Shown one piece after another: positions 17,808-25,829 of a stretch of DNA of 64,000 bases. Under the pieces are notes generated by a model that saw only the letters and a list, made by a program, of their open reading frames with translations, was not told the origin of the DNA and did no database searches. Each line of letters starts with the position of its first letter. The first letter of the stretch is position 1. The translations under genes were made by a program, and so were the position numbers. The stretch covers positions 20,895-84,894 of the forward strand of contig CAZZCU010000010.1 in the NCBI GenBank assembly GCA_964652825.1, given 5' to 3'. Source of the DNA: CAZZCU01 sp964652825. GTDB lineage: Bacteria > Bdellovibrionota_B > Oligoflexia > Oligoflexales > CAZZCU01.

Positions 17808-18665
17808 TTGGTTTCCAAGCCTCAACAACAACGGCAAACATGCTTAATGCTTGCGCTGTCTGCGTTAGTGCTGCTGAGCGTTGCCAGTTGTTCAGAATCC
17901 AAGTTTAATTCCGGCGCCGCCGCCAAGCAGAGTTCCGATGCTATTCCTGATTGCAAGCTGATGGGACAAGGTGACAAAAATATTTTGCTGATGCTCGATA
18001 ATTCCGAATCACAAATTATTTCTGATCCGGATAATGTTCGCGGTACCGGTGCTCTGGAGTTTATCGATCGCCTGATCAGTAAAACCGACGATAAGCAGAA
18101 GAGTAAAAATAAAAGTACGGCTTCGCAGTATCGCGCCGCCATCGCCTGGTTTGCGGATGCCGCGACCAATGGCAGCGGCTGGCACGATGTTAATAGCACA
18201 ACCAGAACAGCTTTGGCGGACGATGTTACCAAGGCGACGATCAAGCCGTATGGCTTCACCAACTACCATGCCGCTCTGACGTTAGCATACGATATTTTCC
18301 GTCAGCGTGAGGGTAATGATCGTGACGGTGTGGCGATTAGGAATTTTTTGGTGTTCCTCACCGACGGTGACCCCACCATGCCGCAACCTGATCCCAAAGC
18401 CGAAATTAACGCTGATATGGAGCGCTTGGTTGGCGGCTTGAAAGTCGAAGTTATTACCGTTGCCGTGGGCGCTGGTGTCACGCCAAAAGGCGAGGACTTG
18501 TTGCGGAGTATGGCTGCCGCGCCAAATGTCGGCACCACAAATGTTGCTAACGATAACGATACGTCATCTTCTTCTTCGTTTATAAAAGCGGCGACGCCAG
18601 CGGAGTTGGCGCTTGTATGGCGCAGCATCGAAGCCAAAGTCAGCGATCCTTGCGAGAAACCTTAG
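17808..18665 (+). CDS. von Willebrand factor A domain lipoprotein
   Basis: A 285-residue lipoprotein. The signal peptide ends in the lipobox VASC (Cys28). The vWA domain (about 55-280) has the MIDAS metal-site motif DNSES at the first strand and FLTDGDPT at the fourth, so metal-dependent ligand binding is likely. The final strand helps define the domain (VEVITVAVGAGV). The start is TTG at 17808 with GGAG six bases upstream. A Ser-rich run (SSSSSF) lies near the C-terminus. It overlaps the convergent nuclease gene by 26 bases. Binding partner unknown; a surface adhesion or protein-assembly role is possible. Confidence 0.85.
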   Translation: MVSKPQQQRQTCLMLALSALVLLSVASCSESKFNSGAAAKQSSDAIPDCKLMGQGDKNILLMLDNSESQIISDPDNVRGTGALEFIDRLISKTDDKQKSKNKSTASQYRAAIAWFADAATNGSGWHDVNSTTRTALADDVTKATIKPYGFTNYHAALTLAYDIFRQREGNDRDGVAIRNFLVFLTDGDPTMPQPDPKAEINADMERLVGGLKVEVITVAVGAGVTPKGEDLLRSMAAAPNVGTTNVANDNDTSSSSSFIKAATPAELALVWRSIEAKVSDPCEKP

Positions 18666-19239
18666 GCTTCTTGCGCGTTTGACGCTGTCGAAACACGCTC
18701 GGTGATTCGTAATTGCTCGCACGCCAAATCCCACGTTGATTTTGTTTTGCGATATTTTCGCTCTGTATATATTGCTGATAGAGCGGATCATGGCGTTTTT
18801 CGCGATAAACTTCCGCAAAACCCTGCTCAATGATTTTTAGATTCACATTTATCCGCGCACCTGCTTCTGTCAGCCACAGCTCGACGACCGGTCGATTGTA
18901 ACGATCAAGATCGCGCTGAATCACCGTGACGATTTTGTTTTTGACGAGTTGATTGACAAAATCGCGCGCGGCTTCGCCATGAGCTTGGGCATGCGGCTGA
19001 TAAGCATTTGCTACTTCCGGTGCGTCTATTCCCGCAAGTCGAACATTCAGCCGAAGATGCTCCTGGAAATGCAAGCGACAGGTATCGCCGTCGTGGCAAT
19101 TATCCACGCGCGCGGTCATGCTTGTCGCGAGCGCGCGCTGTTCATAACGATGATGAACGGAAAATCCAACTAAGTGTAGGCAAAACCAGACAGTAAAGAC
19201 GCATAGGCATCTACGAATAGTGATGATTGGTGTCGGCAT
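18640..19239 (-). CDS. Thermonuclease (SNase-like) family secreted protein
   Basis: A 199-residue protein with an N-terminal signal or anchor (about residues 9-27, CLCVFTVWFCLHLVGF). The staphylococcal-nuclease OB-fold domain follows, with DNCHDGDTCRL, then RLNVRLAGIDAPE, and a later DRYNRPVVELW segment. These hold the calcium-site Asp and the catalytic Arg and Glu positions of the family. It should be an exported Ca-dependent nuclease. The basic C-terminus (RQTRKKPKVSRKDR) could bind nucleic acid. It is convergent with the vWA gene. Confidence 0.87.
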   Translation of the reverse strand: MPTPIITIRRCLCVFTVWFCLHLVGFSVHHRYEQRALATSMTARVDNCHDGDTCRLHFQEHLRLNVRLAGIDAPEVANAYQPHAQAHGEAARDFVNQLVKNKIVTVIQRDLDRYNRPVVELWLTEAGARINVNLKIIEQGFAEVYREKRHDPLYQQYIQSENIAKQNQRGIWRASNYESPSVFRQRQTRKKPKVSRKDR

Positions 19240-19645
19240 GATGGTCCTTCGCAGCGCGATGTATACGCATGGGAAAGCTCATTTTGTCGCCGATCAGCGA
19301 GGTCAGCCACTGACTTGTTGTTTGCTTAGACCACTTGTGCATGAAGGGATCCCCCGGGGCCCGGCCCCGGTTCTTCCCATTCTCAGCGATGATTTGGTAA
19401 GTAAATTGGAAGTGTGCTGGCAAGACTTCGCTTGTGTGCGAAGCGAAACTGACATTTGGCAGGTCTATTGTGACATCGCCTTGGTCATGGTTGTTAAAGC
19501 AAGGGGGATGCCAAACTGACTAATCTTTTGACACTTTCTTGTAAGAGATTGATTTTAAAAGTAAAATTTACATATACATTTATCAGGCCGCCCATGTGAC
19601 TGGGCCATCCTGGTTTCATTTTGAGTTTTTAGCGAAAATGGCGGT
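19240..19645. other. 406-base region without a supported gene
   Basis: Short frames exist on both strands but none has a convincing start, signal or recognisable sequence. The region holds a GC-rich hairpin at 19354-19370, a perfect TTGACA at 19528-19533 without a good -10, and a short palindrome GTAAAATTTAC at 19561-19571. It separates the nuclease gene from the end of kynB. It probably carries the nuclease promoter and the end of the amidohydrolase-kynB transcript. Confidence 0.55.
19354..19370. terminator. GC-rich hairpin, possible transcription terminator
   Basis: CCGGGGC-CCG-GCCCCGG forms a perfect 7-base GC stem with a 3-base loop. On the plus strand it is followed by TTCTTCCC, not a clean T-run, and on the minus strand by GGGATCCC. 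A stop for the kynB operon reading leftwards is possible but weakly supported. Confidence 0.3.
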
Positions 19646-20293
19646 TTAGTGCTGTCTTAATATGGCTCTAACTGGACTGCCATCGAAGCCCTTAAGCTTC
19701 AGGGGTAATGCAATCAGTTCATAGATTCCATCCACGACATCCTTAAGATTTAGACCTTCGAGGTTGCGCATGCCGGTCCGCCAAAGCGCTTGATGTGCTG
19801 GCAAGATCTTGGAGGCAAACGGATCGACCGAGGGTGTGTCGATGCCGATCAAAACGCAACCCGCCGCCGCCAGTGCTTCGATCGTCTCCGGCGCGATGGC
19901 GGCAAAATCCGTATTGAAGTGTTGCGAATCGGGAGCTGTCTGGGTGCGTAGCAAGACGCGTTGGGGCTGTTGCGACAACAACGGAGTGATATCAGCAACC
20001 CGCACCAGATCTTTGCTCGTCACGCTGATGACATGACACGGGCCGATGTAGGGAGCAAGATCAACAGCATCGATATCCGGAGCATTTTTTTGGTAATGCG
20101 AGGGTGCATCAGCATGGGCACCGATATGAACAGTGGTTTGCATGCCAGACAAATAGATTGGCGAATCATCTTCGATCCGGGTCAGTATGTTGCGGGTGAA
20201 GGGTAAATCGCCCGGCCACACCGCGGTTTGTTCGCCGATGCTCGGCGATATATCGATGATACGGGAGCTGGTGGGTACTTGCGCGCGGCTCAT
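19646..20293 (-). CDS. kynB: Kynurenine formamidase (arylformamidase), cyclase family
   Basis: A 215-residue metal-dependent hydrolase of the KynB type, which converts N-formylkynurenine to kynurenine in tryptophan breakdown. The zinc-site motif is H56IGAH60AD62. IDISPSIGEQTAVWPGD at the N-terminus and IGIDTPSVDP plus LEGLNLKDV and YELIALPLKL later are all KynB-like. The start at 20293 is chosen because its ATG overlaps the stop of the amidohydrolase gene in an ATGA, which implies translational coupling; the open frame upstream is inside that gene. No tryptophan dioxygenase or kynureninase is in the window. Other cyclase-family hydrolases remain possible. Confidence 0.88.
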   Translation of the reverse strand: MSRAQVPTSSRIIDISPSIGEQTAVWPGDLPFTRNILTRIEDDSPIYLSGMQTTVHIGAHADAPSHYQKNAPDIDAVDLAPYIGPCHVISVTSKDLVRVADITPLLSQQPQRVLLRTQTAPDSQHFNTDFAAIAPETIEALAAAGCVLIGIDTPSVDPFASKILPAHQALWRTGMRNLEGLNLKDVVDGIYELIALPLKLKGFDGSPVRAILRQH

Positions 20294-21651
20294 GATAGCC
20301 CTTTCACGCGCTGTTGGATGTCCTGAACGGCTTGCAAATAAGCCGCACGCATATCGGTCTCGCTGAATAACACCGGCTCTTGCTGCCAGAGCACCCATTT
20401 GCCGTCGATCATAACGTGACGAATGTGCTGACTGGACGTGGAAAAAATCAGATTCGCGGCGCCGTCTTGTAGTGGCAGATTACAGATATCAGGTTGCATA
20501 AAGACTAAATCAGCCGGTGCGCCGATACTCAATGGTTGAGCGGTCGCAGCGCCGAATAGGGTCGCGTCAGGTTGCGTGGTCGCCCAACTCAGAATTTGCG
20601 CGGCGGGCAGTCGGTGGCCGCGATCACGAGCGCACAGCGCGGCGAATTTCATTTCCGTCAGCATGTCGGCGCTGTCATTGGAAGCCGCACAGTCCGTGCC
20701 AAGCGCGATAGGTACCTCCTCGGCAAGCAACTGGTCGATGGGTGCCAGGCGTTCGTAGAGAATTTGCGAGGTCGGACAAAAGCCCGCTGTCGCGCCGTGT
20801 TGTCGCAAGAGTTTGATATCCGCGGGATCGGCGCTGATCAGATGCACCGCCAGCGTACGATCGCTCAACAAACCAGAACGTGCCGCGAGTGCGACCGGCG
20901 AGATGCCATCATAGGCACGTTCGACCCGCTGACGTTCGCCGGCGGTTTGCGACAGATGCATATGGACTGGCAAATGGTGTTGCTTGGCGTAGCGCGCGAG
21001 CTCCTTCTGCAATTTTTCCGAGACCGTGTCGGTGGCATGCGGCGCGATTGCCGGTAAAATACGATCGCTAAACGGCCAGCGTTCGAGCAGAGTCCGGGCG
21101 CGTTGCCAGGTTGCCTCGCCCGGAAACGCTCCGCCGACATCGGCGACGGTCTCGCCAATGACGCCACGTAGACCTAAGCGTTCAAGAGCTTTGCCGATAC
21201 CTTCGATAAAGTAGTAATGATCGACAAACGTCGTTACCCCAGAACGCAGGCCACTCAGTAGATACGAGTAAGCTAGCGGCTCCAGCAGCTCGGGTGTCAA
21301 TGCTCGTTCGGCCGGGAACAAAAAGGTCTCAATCATCGATTCATTTTGCCCCGGTGGCTGAATGCTGTGACCAAGATCACGGAAAAACCCCATTGCCGCA
21401 TGCGTGTGCGCGTTGATCAAGCCGGGAAACACCACAAACTCGCTGGCATCCGTGGCTGGCAGGTTGGGGTGTCTGCCCCGTACCTCGGACGCGGTGCCGC
21501 GGTCGGCGATCCTGGCGTTCTCGATCAATAACCCGCAATCGGATGTATACGAACCATCAGCGTCAAGAATCTGTACCGGCGCCAGCAAGAGCGTCGATGA
21601 CTTAGGTGGCGTTAAGATGCGGCGACTTAGAGTCGCAGGCGCAACAGGCAA
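20290..21651 (-). CDS. TRZ/ATZ-type amidohydrolase (deaminase family)
   Basis: A 453-residue amidohydrolase-superfamily enzyme resembling SAH/MTA deaminases and guanine deaminases. Metal ligands are visible: NAHTHAAMG, then HMHLSQT, a later AVHLISAD, and GTDCAASND with the catalytic Asp. The C-terminal strand ends with HVMIDGKWV. The start is TTG at 21651 with AAGGAG seven bases upstream. It is coupled through an ATGA overlap to kynB, so a linked substrate is plausible, but the substrate is not determined by sequence. It is divergent from the AsmA-family gene. Confidence 0.88.
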   Translation of the reverse strand: MPVAPATLSRRILTPPKSSTLLLAPVQILDADGSYTSDCGLLIENARIADRGTASEVRGRHPNLPATDASEFVVFPGLINAHTHAAMGFFRDLGHSIQPPGQNESMIETFLFPAERALTPELLEPLAYSYLLSGLRSGVTTFVDHYYFIEGIGKALERLGLRGVIGETVADVGGAFPGEATWQRARTLLERWPFSDRILPAIAPHATDTVSEKLQKELARYAKQHHLPVHMHLSQTAGERQRVERAYDGISPVALAARSGLLSDRTLAVHLISADPADIKLLRQHGATAGFCPTSQILYERLAPIDQLLAEEVPIALGTDCAASNDSADMLTEMKFAALCARDRGHRLPAAQILSWATTQPDATLFGAATAQPLSIGAPADLVFMQPDICNLPLQDGAANLIFSTSSQHIRHVMIDGKWVLWQQEPVLFSETDMRAAYLQAVQDIQQRVKGLS

Positions 21652-21681
21652 CGATGATCTCCTTATTACGGTTTTCCCAAG

Positions 21682-21702
21682 ATATCATCTCCATGATATA
21701 AT
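21682..21702. promoter_or_regulatory. Palindromic operator overlapping a -10 box, asmA-family gene
   Basis: ATATCAT-CTCC-ATGATAT (21682-21699) is a perfect 7-4-7 palindrome. It runs into a consensus TATAAT at 21697-21702, 52 bases before the GTG at 21755. The -35 region is weak (around 21672-21679). A regulator bound here would block this promoter and could also affect the divergent amidohydrolase-kynB pair, whose start is 30 bases away. Confidence 0.5.
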
Positions 21703-21754
21703 TTTTGCCTCAAAGTTTCATTTAGCTTTTGATGTTGAGCGATAGGGGAGCAGC

Positions 21755-24274
21755 GTGAAGATTTGGCTTAAACGGGGACTTATTGCAGGTGGCGCGTTTT
21801 TTATACTGTTAGTCGCAGCGGCGATCGTCGTGCCTTTAATCGTGAATATTGACCAATATCGTCCGCAAATCGAGCAGGTCGTTAACGACAATATCAACGG
21901 CAAAATCTCGATCGGTAAGCTTGGCTTATCGCTGTGGGGGCGGGTGGAAGTTGATATCCGTGACGTCAAGCTCATTGACGCCAAAGGCCAGGAATTGATT
22001 TCTTTCAAGCAGGCCTATGCATTGGTGCCTTTCTGGTCGTTCGTTATCGGTTCGCCCTCGCTGACCTTCCGCTTGGACAGACCTGAAGTTTTTGTTCTCA
22101 AGGATAAGCAGGGACGTTTGAATTTGTTGTCGTTGGTCAAACCGAGCACCACACCGGCGCCGGAACAGCCAGTACCTGCAGCTCCGACTAAGGTCGGTGA
22201 TGTTCCCGGTGTAGCAGTGGTGGCCGCGGCCAGTATTCATGTGGAAATGATCAATGCGGCGTTGCGTTACTTTGATGAAGCCAGCAACTTCAATCAAAAG
22301 GTTGATGATTTGAATCTGCGTTTACGCGATGTCTCGCTCACCAAGCCCATGCATCTGGAAGTTTGGGCCGACATTGCCACGAAAATGGGTACGCAGTTAT
22401 CCGTGACCGGACCGTTTCGCGTCACCGGTGTGATTAAGCCCAAATTTAACGGCATTGATTTTCAACAAGCAGATGTGGATTTACTTGCGAAGTTTGATGA
22501 TCTGGTCGTGGCGATTCCTGGCGTCTTTAATAAAGCTAAAGGTATTCCGGCCAATATTAAGACCTCGGTGTTGATCGCCAAGGAACGTATTATCGCGGAT
22601 AAAATTTTGCTGACCTTCCACAATGCCGAACTCCAGGCATCGGCGGTGGTCAGCGATATGACGCCGGCATCTCCGGATGGCGTGGCGACACCACGCATTG
22701 ATTTTAATTTGAATTCCACGGCGATTGATTTAGCGCCGTGGAATGCCTTGATCGTGCCGCTCGCCGGTTTTGACGTCAAAGGCACCATGACTCTGGCTGC
22801 GCAAGCCAAAGGACCGACCAGCAAACTGGATTACAAAGCCAATCTGAACGTTAAAGATTTCAGCGCGAATATTCCCGGCTTGCTCGCCAAACCAACGGTA
22901 CAGGTCAATGTCGCGGTGGTGACGGATGAGCTTAAGGAAGCAAAAGTTCTCGTGGAAGCACCGGAGACACATGTTCTGCTGACGTCCACGGTAAAGAATT
23001 TCGCCAAGCCGGTGGTAACCGTCGCGGTGAATTCCAACGGCATCAATCTCGATAAATTACTGCCACCACCACCGGCAGAGCCCGCAACCACGGCTGGTGC
23101 TGGCAAAAGCAGCGATGCGCCCGTCGCAGGTACACCAGCATCACCGGCGGCACAAGAGCCGCCGACCGATGTTGACGGCATGTTGGATGTCGTGCGTACC
23201 AATGAATTTTTGCGCGATATGGTCGCCAAAATCACCGTGCGCATTAAATCATTCAAAGGCTTTAAGCAGGATGTGCAAAATATTAAAATGGATTTCAATC
23301 TCGCCAATCTCGTAGCGGCGATTGACAATCTGGAGCTGAATATTTTCCAGGGACGAGTACAGAGTAAGATGTCTCTCGATCTCAAACCAGCGCAACCTAC
23401 GTATCGCTTGAATCTGGATGTTGCCGGCATTGATTTGCAGACAGCGGTGGCCAGCCAGATGGAAAGTCTGAAGAATACGCTGCTTGGGAAAATGTCACTG
23501 AAAGCCAACGGTAACGGCGCTAGTTTGAACAGCGATAAGTTGATTAGAAATCTCGACATGGCCGGCAATTTCAAAGTTGCCGAGGCGACATTCGCGACGA
23601 TTGACGTCGCCACTATGGTGGTGGATGGCTTGAATGGGTCCTTGGGCAAAATCAAAGACAAGGTCCCTGGCTTTGGTGACAAGAAAGTTAAAACCCCGCC
23701 GGAGCGTGGCATGAAGTACAAAGTCATCGGTTCGGATTTCAAGATGGCGAATGGTACGGTGGTAGCGCCTAATTTCGTTACCGAGTCTTATCCCAAGCAA
23801 GGTATCGATCTGAAAGGCAACACCGAGATTGGTTTGGCGGATGATACGTTGAAGGCCGAATGGCTGGTGGTGGATACGTATAATTTAACCGGTGCCGCCG
23901 ATCTTTCCGTCAGCTCATCCGGTGTCCAGGTGGAACGTATTTTGGCAAAAGGCTCGGAGCCCGTGAGTTTCCCGATCGTGGTCGGCTGCAAGCTGAGCGC
24001 GCCTTGTTACAAATATGATTCCATTCCGGTGCATCTAGGCGGTATCGCTATTAATAACATTGCCGCCAAAGTCAAAGGCAAGCTGAACGCGACGCTGAAA
24101 GCAGAGCAGGATAAACTGCGTCAGCAGGCCGAACAGTTGCGTAAGCAAAAAGAAGAACAAGCGCGCGCCGCGCTCAAGGAAAAAGAAGCTCAGGCACGCA
24201 AGGAAGCCGAAGAGCGTGCCAAAAAACAGCTCGGTGATAAAGCCAAGGAAAAACTTAAAGGTTTAAAGTGGTAG
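21755..24274 (+). CDS. AsmA-family envelope protein
   Basis: An 839-residue protein anchored by an N-terminal membrane helix (residues about 8-31, LIAGGAFFILLVAAAIVVPLIV) with the rest in the periplasm. The DQYRPQIEQVVNDNINGKISIGKLGLSLWG start is typical of AsmA proteins, which are related to bridge-like lipid transfer proteins and affect outer-membrane lipid traffic. A Pro/Ala-rich linker lies at about 430-470. The last 60 residues are a charged coiled coil of Lys, Glu, Gln and Arg, which is unusual for the family. The GTG at 21755 has GGGGAG four bases upstream. It is followed at once by an acyltransferase gene, consistent with lipid-related work. Confidence 0.88.
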   Translation: MKIWLKRGLIAGGAFFILLVAAAIVVPLIVNIDQYRPQIEQVVNDNINGKISIGKLGLSLWGRVEVDIRDVKLIDAKGQELISFKQAYALVPFWSFVIGSPSLTFRLDRPEVFVLKDKQGRLNLLSLVKPSTTPAPEQPVPAAPTKVGDVPGVAVVAAASIHVEMINAALRYFDEASNFNQKVDDLNLRLRDVSLTKPMHLEVWADIATKMGTQLSVTGPFRVTGVIKPKFNGIDFQQADVDLLAKFDDLVVAIPGVFNKAKGIPANIKTSVLIAKERIIADKILLTFHNAELQASAVVSDMTPASPDGVATPRIDFNLNSTAIDLAPWNALIVPLAGFDVKGTMTLAAQAKGPTSKLDYKANLNVKDFSANIPGLLAKPTVQVNVAVVTDELKEAKVLVEAPETHVLLTSTVKNFAKPVVTVAVNSNGINLDKLLPPPPAEPATTAGAGKSSDAPVAGTPASPAAQEPPTDVDGMLDVVRTNEFLRDMVAKITVRIKSFKGFKQDVQNIKMDFNLANLVAAIDNLELNIFQGRVQSKMSLDLKPAQPTYRLNLDVAGIDLQTAVASQMESLKNTLLGKMSLKANGNGASLNSDKLIRNLDMAGNFKVAEATFATIDVATMVVDGLNGSLGKIKDKVPGFGDKKVKTPPERGMKYKVIGSDFKMANGTVVAPNFVTESYPKQGIDLKGNTEIGLADDTLKAEWLVVDTYNLTGAADLSVSSSGVQVERILAKGSEPVSFPIVVGCKLSAPCYKYDSIPVHLGGIAINNIAAKVKGKLNATLKAEQDKLRQQAEQLRKQKEEQARAALKEKEAQARKEAEERAKKQLGDKAKEKLKGLKW

Positions 24275-24284
24275 CACGTTGCCG

Positions 24285-25829
24285 ATGAGCAATGCTTCCG
24301 AGTTTTTACCTTATGAATTGACCCCGCGTGATGAACGTATCGCGCGGGGCTTGGTTTATTTTTTTCGGCGTGCGGCCGGGATTTTTTTTCGCGAATTGCT
24401 TGTGTATCGCAGCGGTGAGCATGGTGACGAGACTTATCTTGTCAAACGTCCAGGGCTTGATTCGGAATTGCCGACACTGCTCATCGCCAATCATCCCAAT
24501 GGTATCATTGATGCGCTGGTGATCTATGTGACCGCCGGGCAGACGTTGCGCGTTGTTGCCAAGGTCACATTGTGGAATGAGCCGATATTGCGGCCGTTCC
24601 TGCGCTTTGCCGGTGCGGTACCGATCCTACGTGTGCAGGATCAAGGCGAGATTGCCAAGGGCTTGCATCAATCCGCCACCAAGATTTCCACCAACGATCA
24701 GGCGATGCAATTGGTTGCGCGTGCTTTGTGTCAGCATAGCTGCATTATTTTCCCAGAAGGTCGCAGTCACGATGAGCCGGTGATGAGTCAGTTTAAAACC
24801 GGTGGTGCGCGCATGCTATTGAGCGCGGTGGCGTTGTTTGAACGAGAGCACGCATCGCAACAACAGCAAGCGCCAGCGCAACTGAGAATCGCCGCCAAGC
24901 TGCGCAGTATGCTGGATTTTGGTTTTCAGCCGGTGGGTTTGTATTTTGAGGATAAAACCCGGTTTCGATCGCGCGCGGTTGTCCACTACGGTCGACGTAT
25001 CGCCTTGCGCGATATCTTTGCTGCCTCTGATCTGGAGTTGTTGCGGCAGGATCTCATGCATCCCGATATCGTGCGTAAAGTCACCGAGGCGATGGCGACA
25101 TCATTGCGGGAACTGCTGCCGCAAGCGCCGGATTTGGATACCATGTTGTTAACGCGGCGTGTGGCGTCGCTATTGGTAGGCAAGCAACGCAAAGTCAGGG
25201 TGGCGGAGGTTTATAATTGGGAGATTGCCGTCAAACGCGTTGTTGCTTCGCTGTCGTCGGGGTCGTCCGAGCGGTTTGCTGACTTGATTGCGGGAATACA
25301 AAATTATTTTAACAAGCTGGAGAGTCTCGATGTCGATGATTCGATGGTGAGGTACCTGGCTAGTCGCAAGCAATTCCCCTGGGCGGCGATCATCCCACGC
25401 GGTCTGCGCTATTGGGGCTTGTCGTTGCTGGCATCACCCTTGATTGTTCTTGGTATGTTGGCGTATTGGCCGACGTTGATATTAACCGGCATCATCGCGC
25501 GCAAGTTGGCGATCGATAGCACCGAGGAAGCCACATATAAATTTTTCGCCGGTTTGATTTTTTTCTTTGCGTTCACAGCACTGTATTCATCGTTGATCGC
25601 CTGGGTGTTGAGCGGGGCTTTAAACGTCATCATTGTTATGACTGTTGCTGTTTTGTCACCGCTGGCGGCGGCTTTCGCCGCACTTATTTTCCGCGAAAAA
25701 CGCGATTACTATTTGAAAGAACTCAAAGCTCTGACGTCGGCATCTTATCGCGCGCGTTTAAAAGGTCTGGTGAAAGAGCGCGAAGAATTAGTTGAGGACG
25801 CGCTCCGCTGCTACGAGGAAATTTCGTAG
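24285..25829 (+). CDS. PlsC-type glycerolipid acyltransferase with C-terminal membrane helices
   Basis: A protein of about 514 residues with an acyltransferase domain. The catalytic motif is NHPNGIIDAL (His and Asp) and motif III is FPEGRSHDEP. The spacing resembles glycerol-3-phosphate/dihydroxyacetone-phosphate acyltransferases more than short PlsC enzymes. Three or four hydrophobic helices occupy residues about 380-465. It probably acylates a glycerophosphate at the inner membrane. The ATG at 24285 is preferred to the TTG at 24279; neither has a strong ribosome site, but the start is 11 bases after the AsmA-family stop, so coupling is likely. It overlaps convergent panP by 19 bases. Confidence 0.87.
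   Translation: MSNASEFLPYELTPRDERIARGLVYFFRRAAGIFFRELLVYRSGEHGDETYLVKRPGLDSELPTLLIANHPNGIIDALVIYVTAGQTLRVVAKVTLWNEPILRPFLRFAGAVPILRVQDQGEIAKGLHQSATKISTNDQAMQLVARALCQHSCIIFPEGRSHDEPVMSQFKTGGARMLLSAVALFEREHASQQQQAPAQLRIAAKLRSMLDFGFQPVGLYFEDKTRFRSRAVVHYGRRIALRDIFAASDLELLRQDLMHPDIVRKVTEAMATSLRELLPQAPDLDTMLLTRRVASLLVGKQRKVRVAEVYNWEIAVKRVVASLSSGSSERFADLIAGIQNYFNKLESLDVDDSMVRYLASRKQFPWAAIIPRGLRYWGLSLLASPLIVLGMLAYWPTLILTGIIARKLAIDSTEEATYKFFAGLIFFFAFTALYSSLIAWVLSGALNVIIVMTVAVLSPLAAAFAALIFREKRDYYLKELKALTSASYRARLKGLVKEREELVEDALRCYEEIS

Noticed and set aside
19345..19360. GGGATCCCCCGGGG resembles a cloning polylinker (BamHI/SmaI sites)
   Set aside because: It does not match a standard polylinker and flanking sequence has normal composition. 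It is explained by a GC hairpin.
19220..19519. A 99-codon plus-strand open frame between the nuclease gene and kynB, and a 70-codon minus-strand frame at 19211-19423
   Set aside because: Neither has a recognisable sequence, signal peptide or convincing ribosome site. Both cross a GC-rich hairpin. They are treated as chance frames.
19528..19533. Perfect TTGACA that could be a -35 box
   Set aside because: No acceptable -10 hexamer at 16-18 bases, and no plus-strand gene follows.
22831..23742. A 303-codon minus-strand open frame inside the AsmA-family gene
   Set aside because: It is fully antisense to a clear coding gene and its Ser/Thr/Leu-rich translation is typical of a shadow frame.
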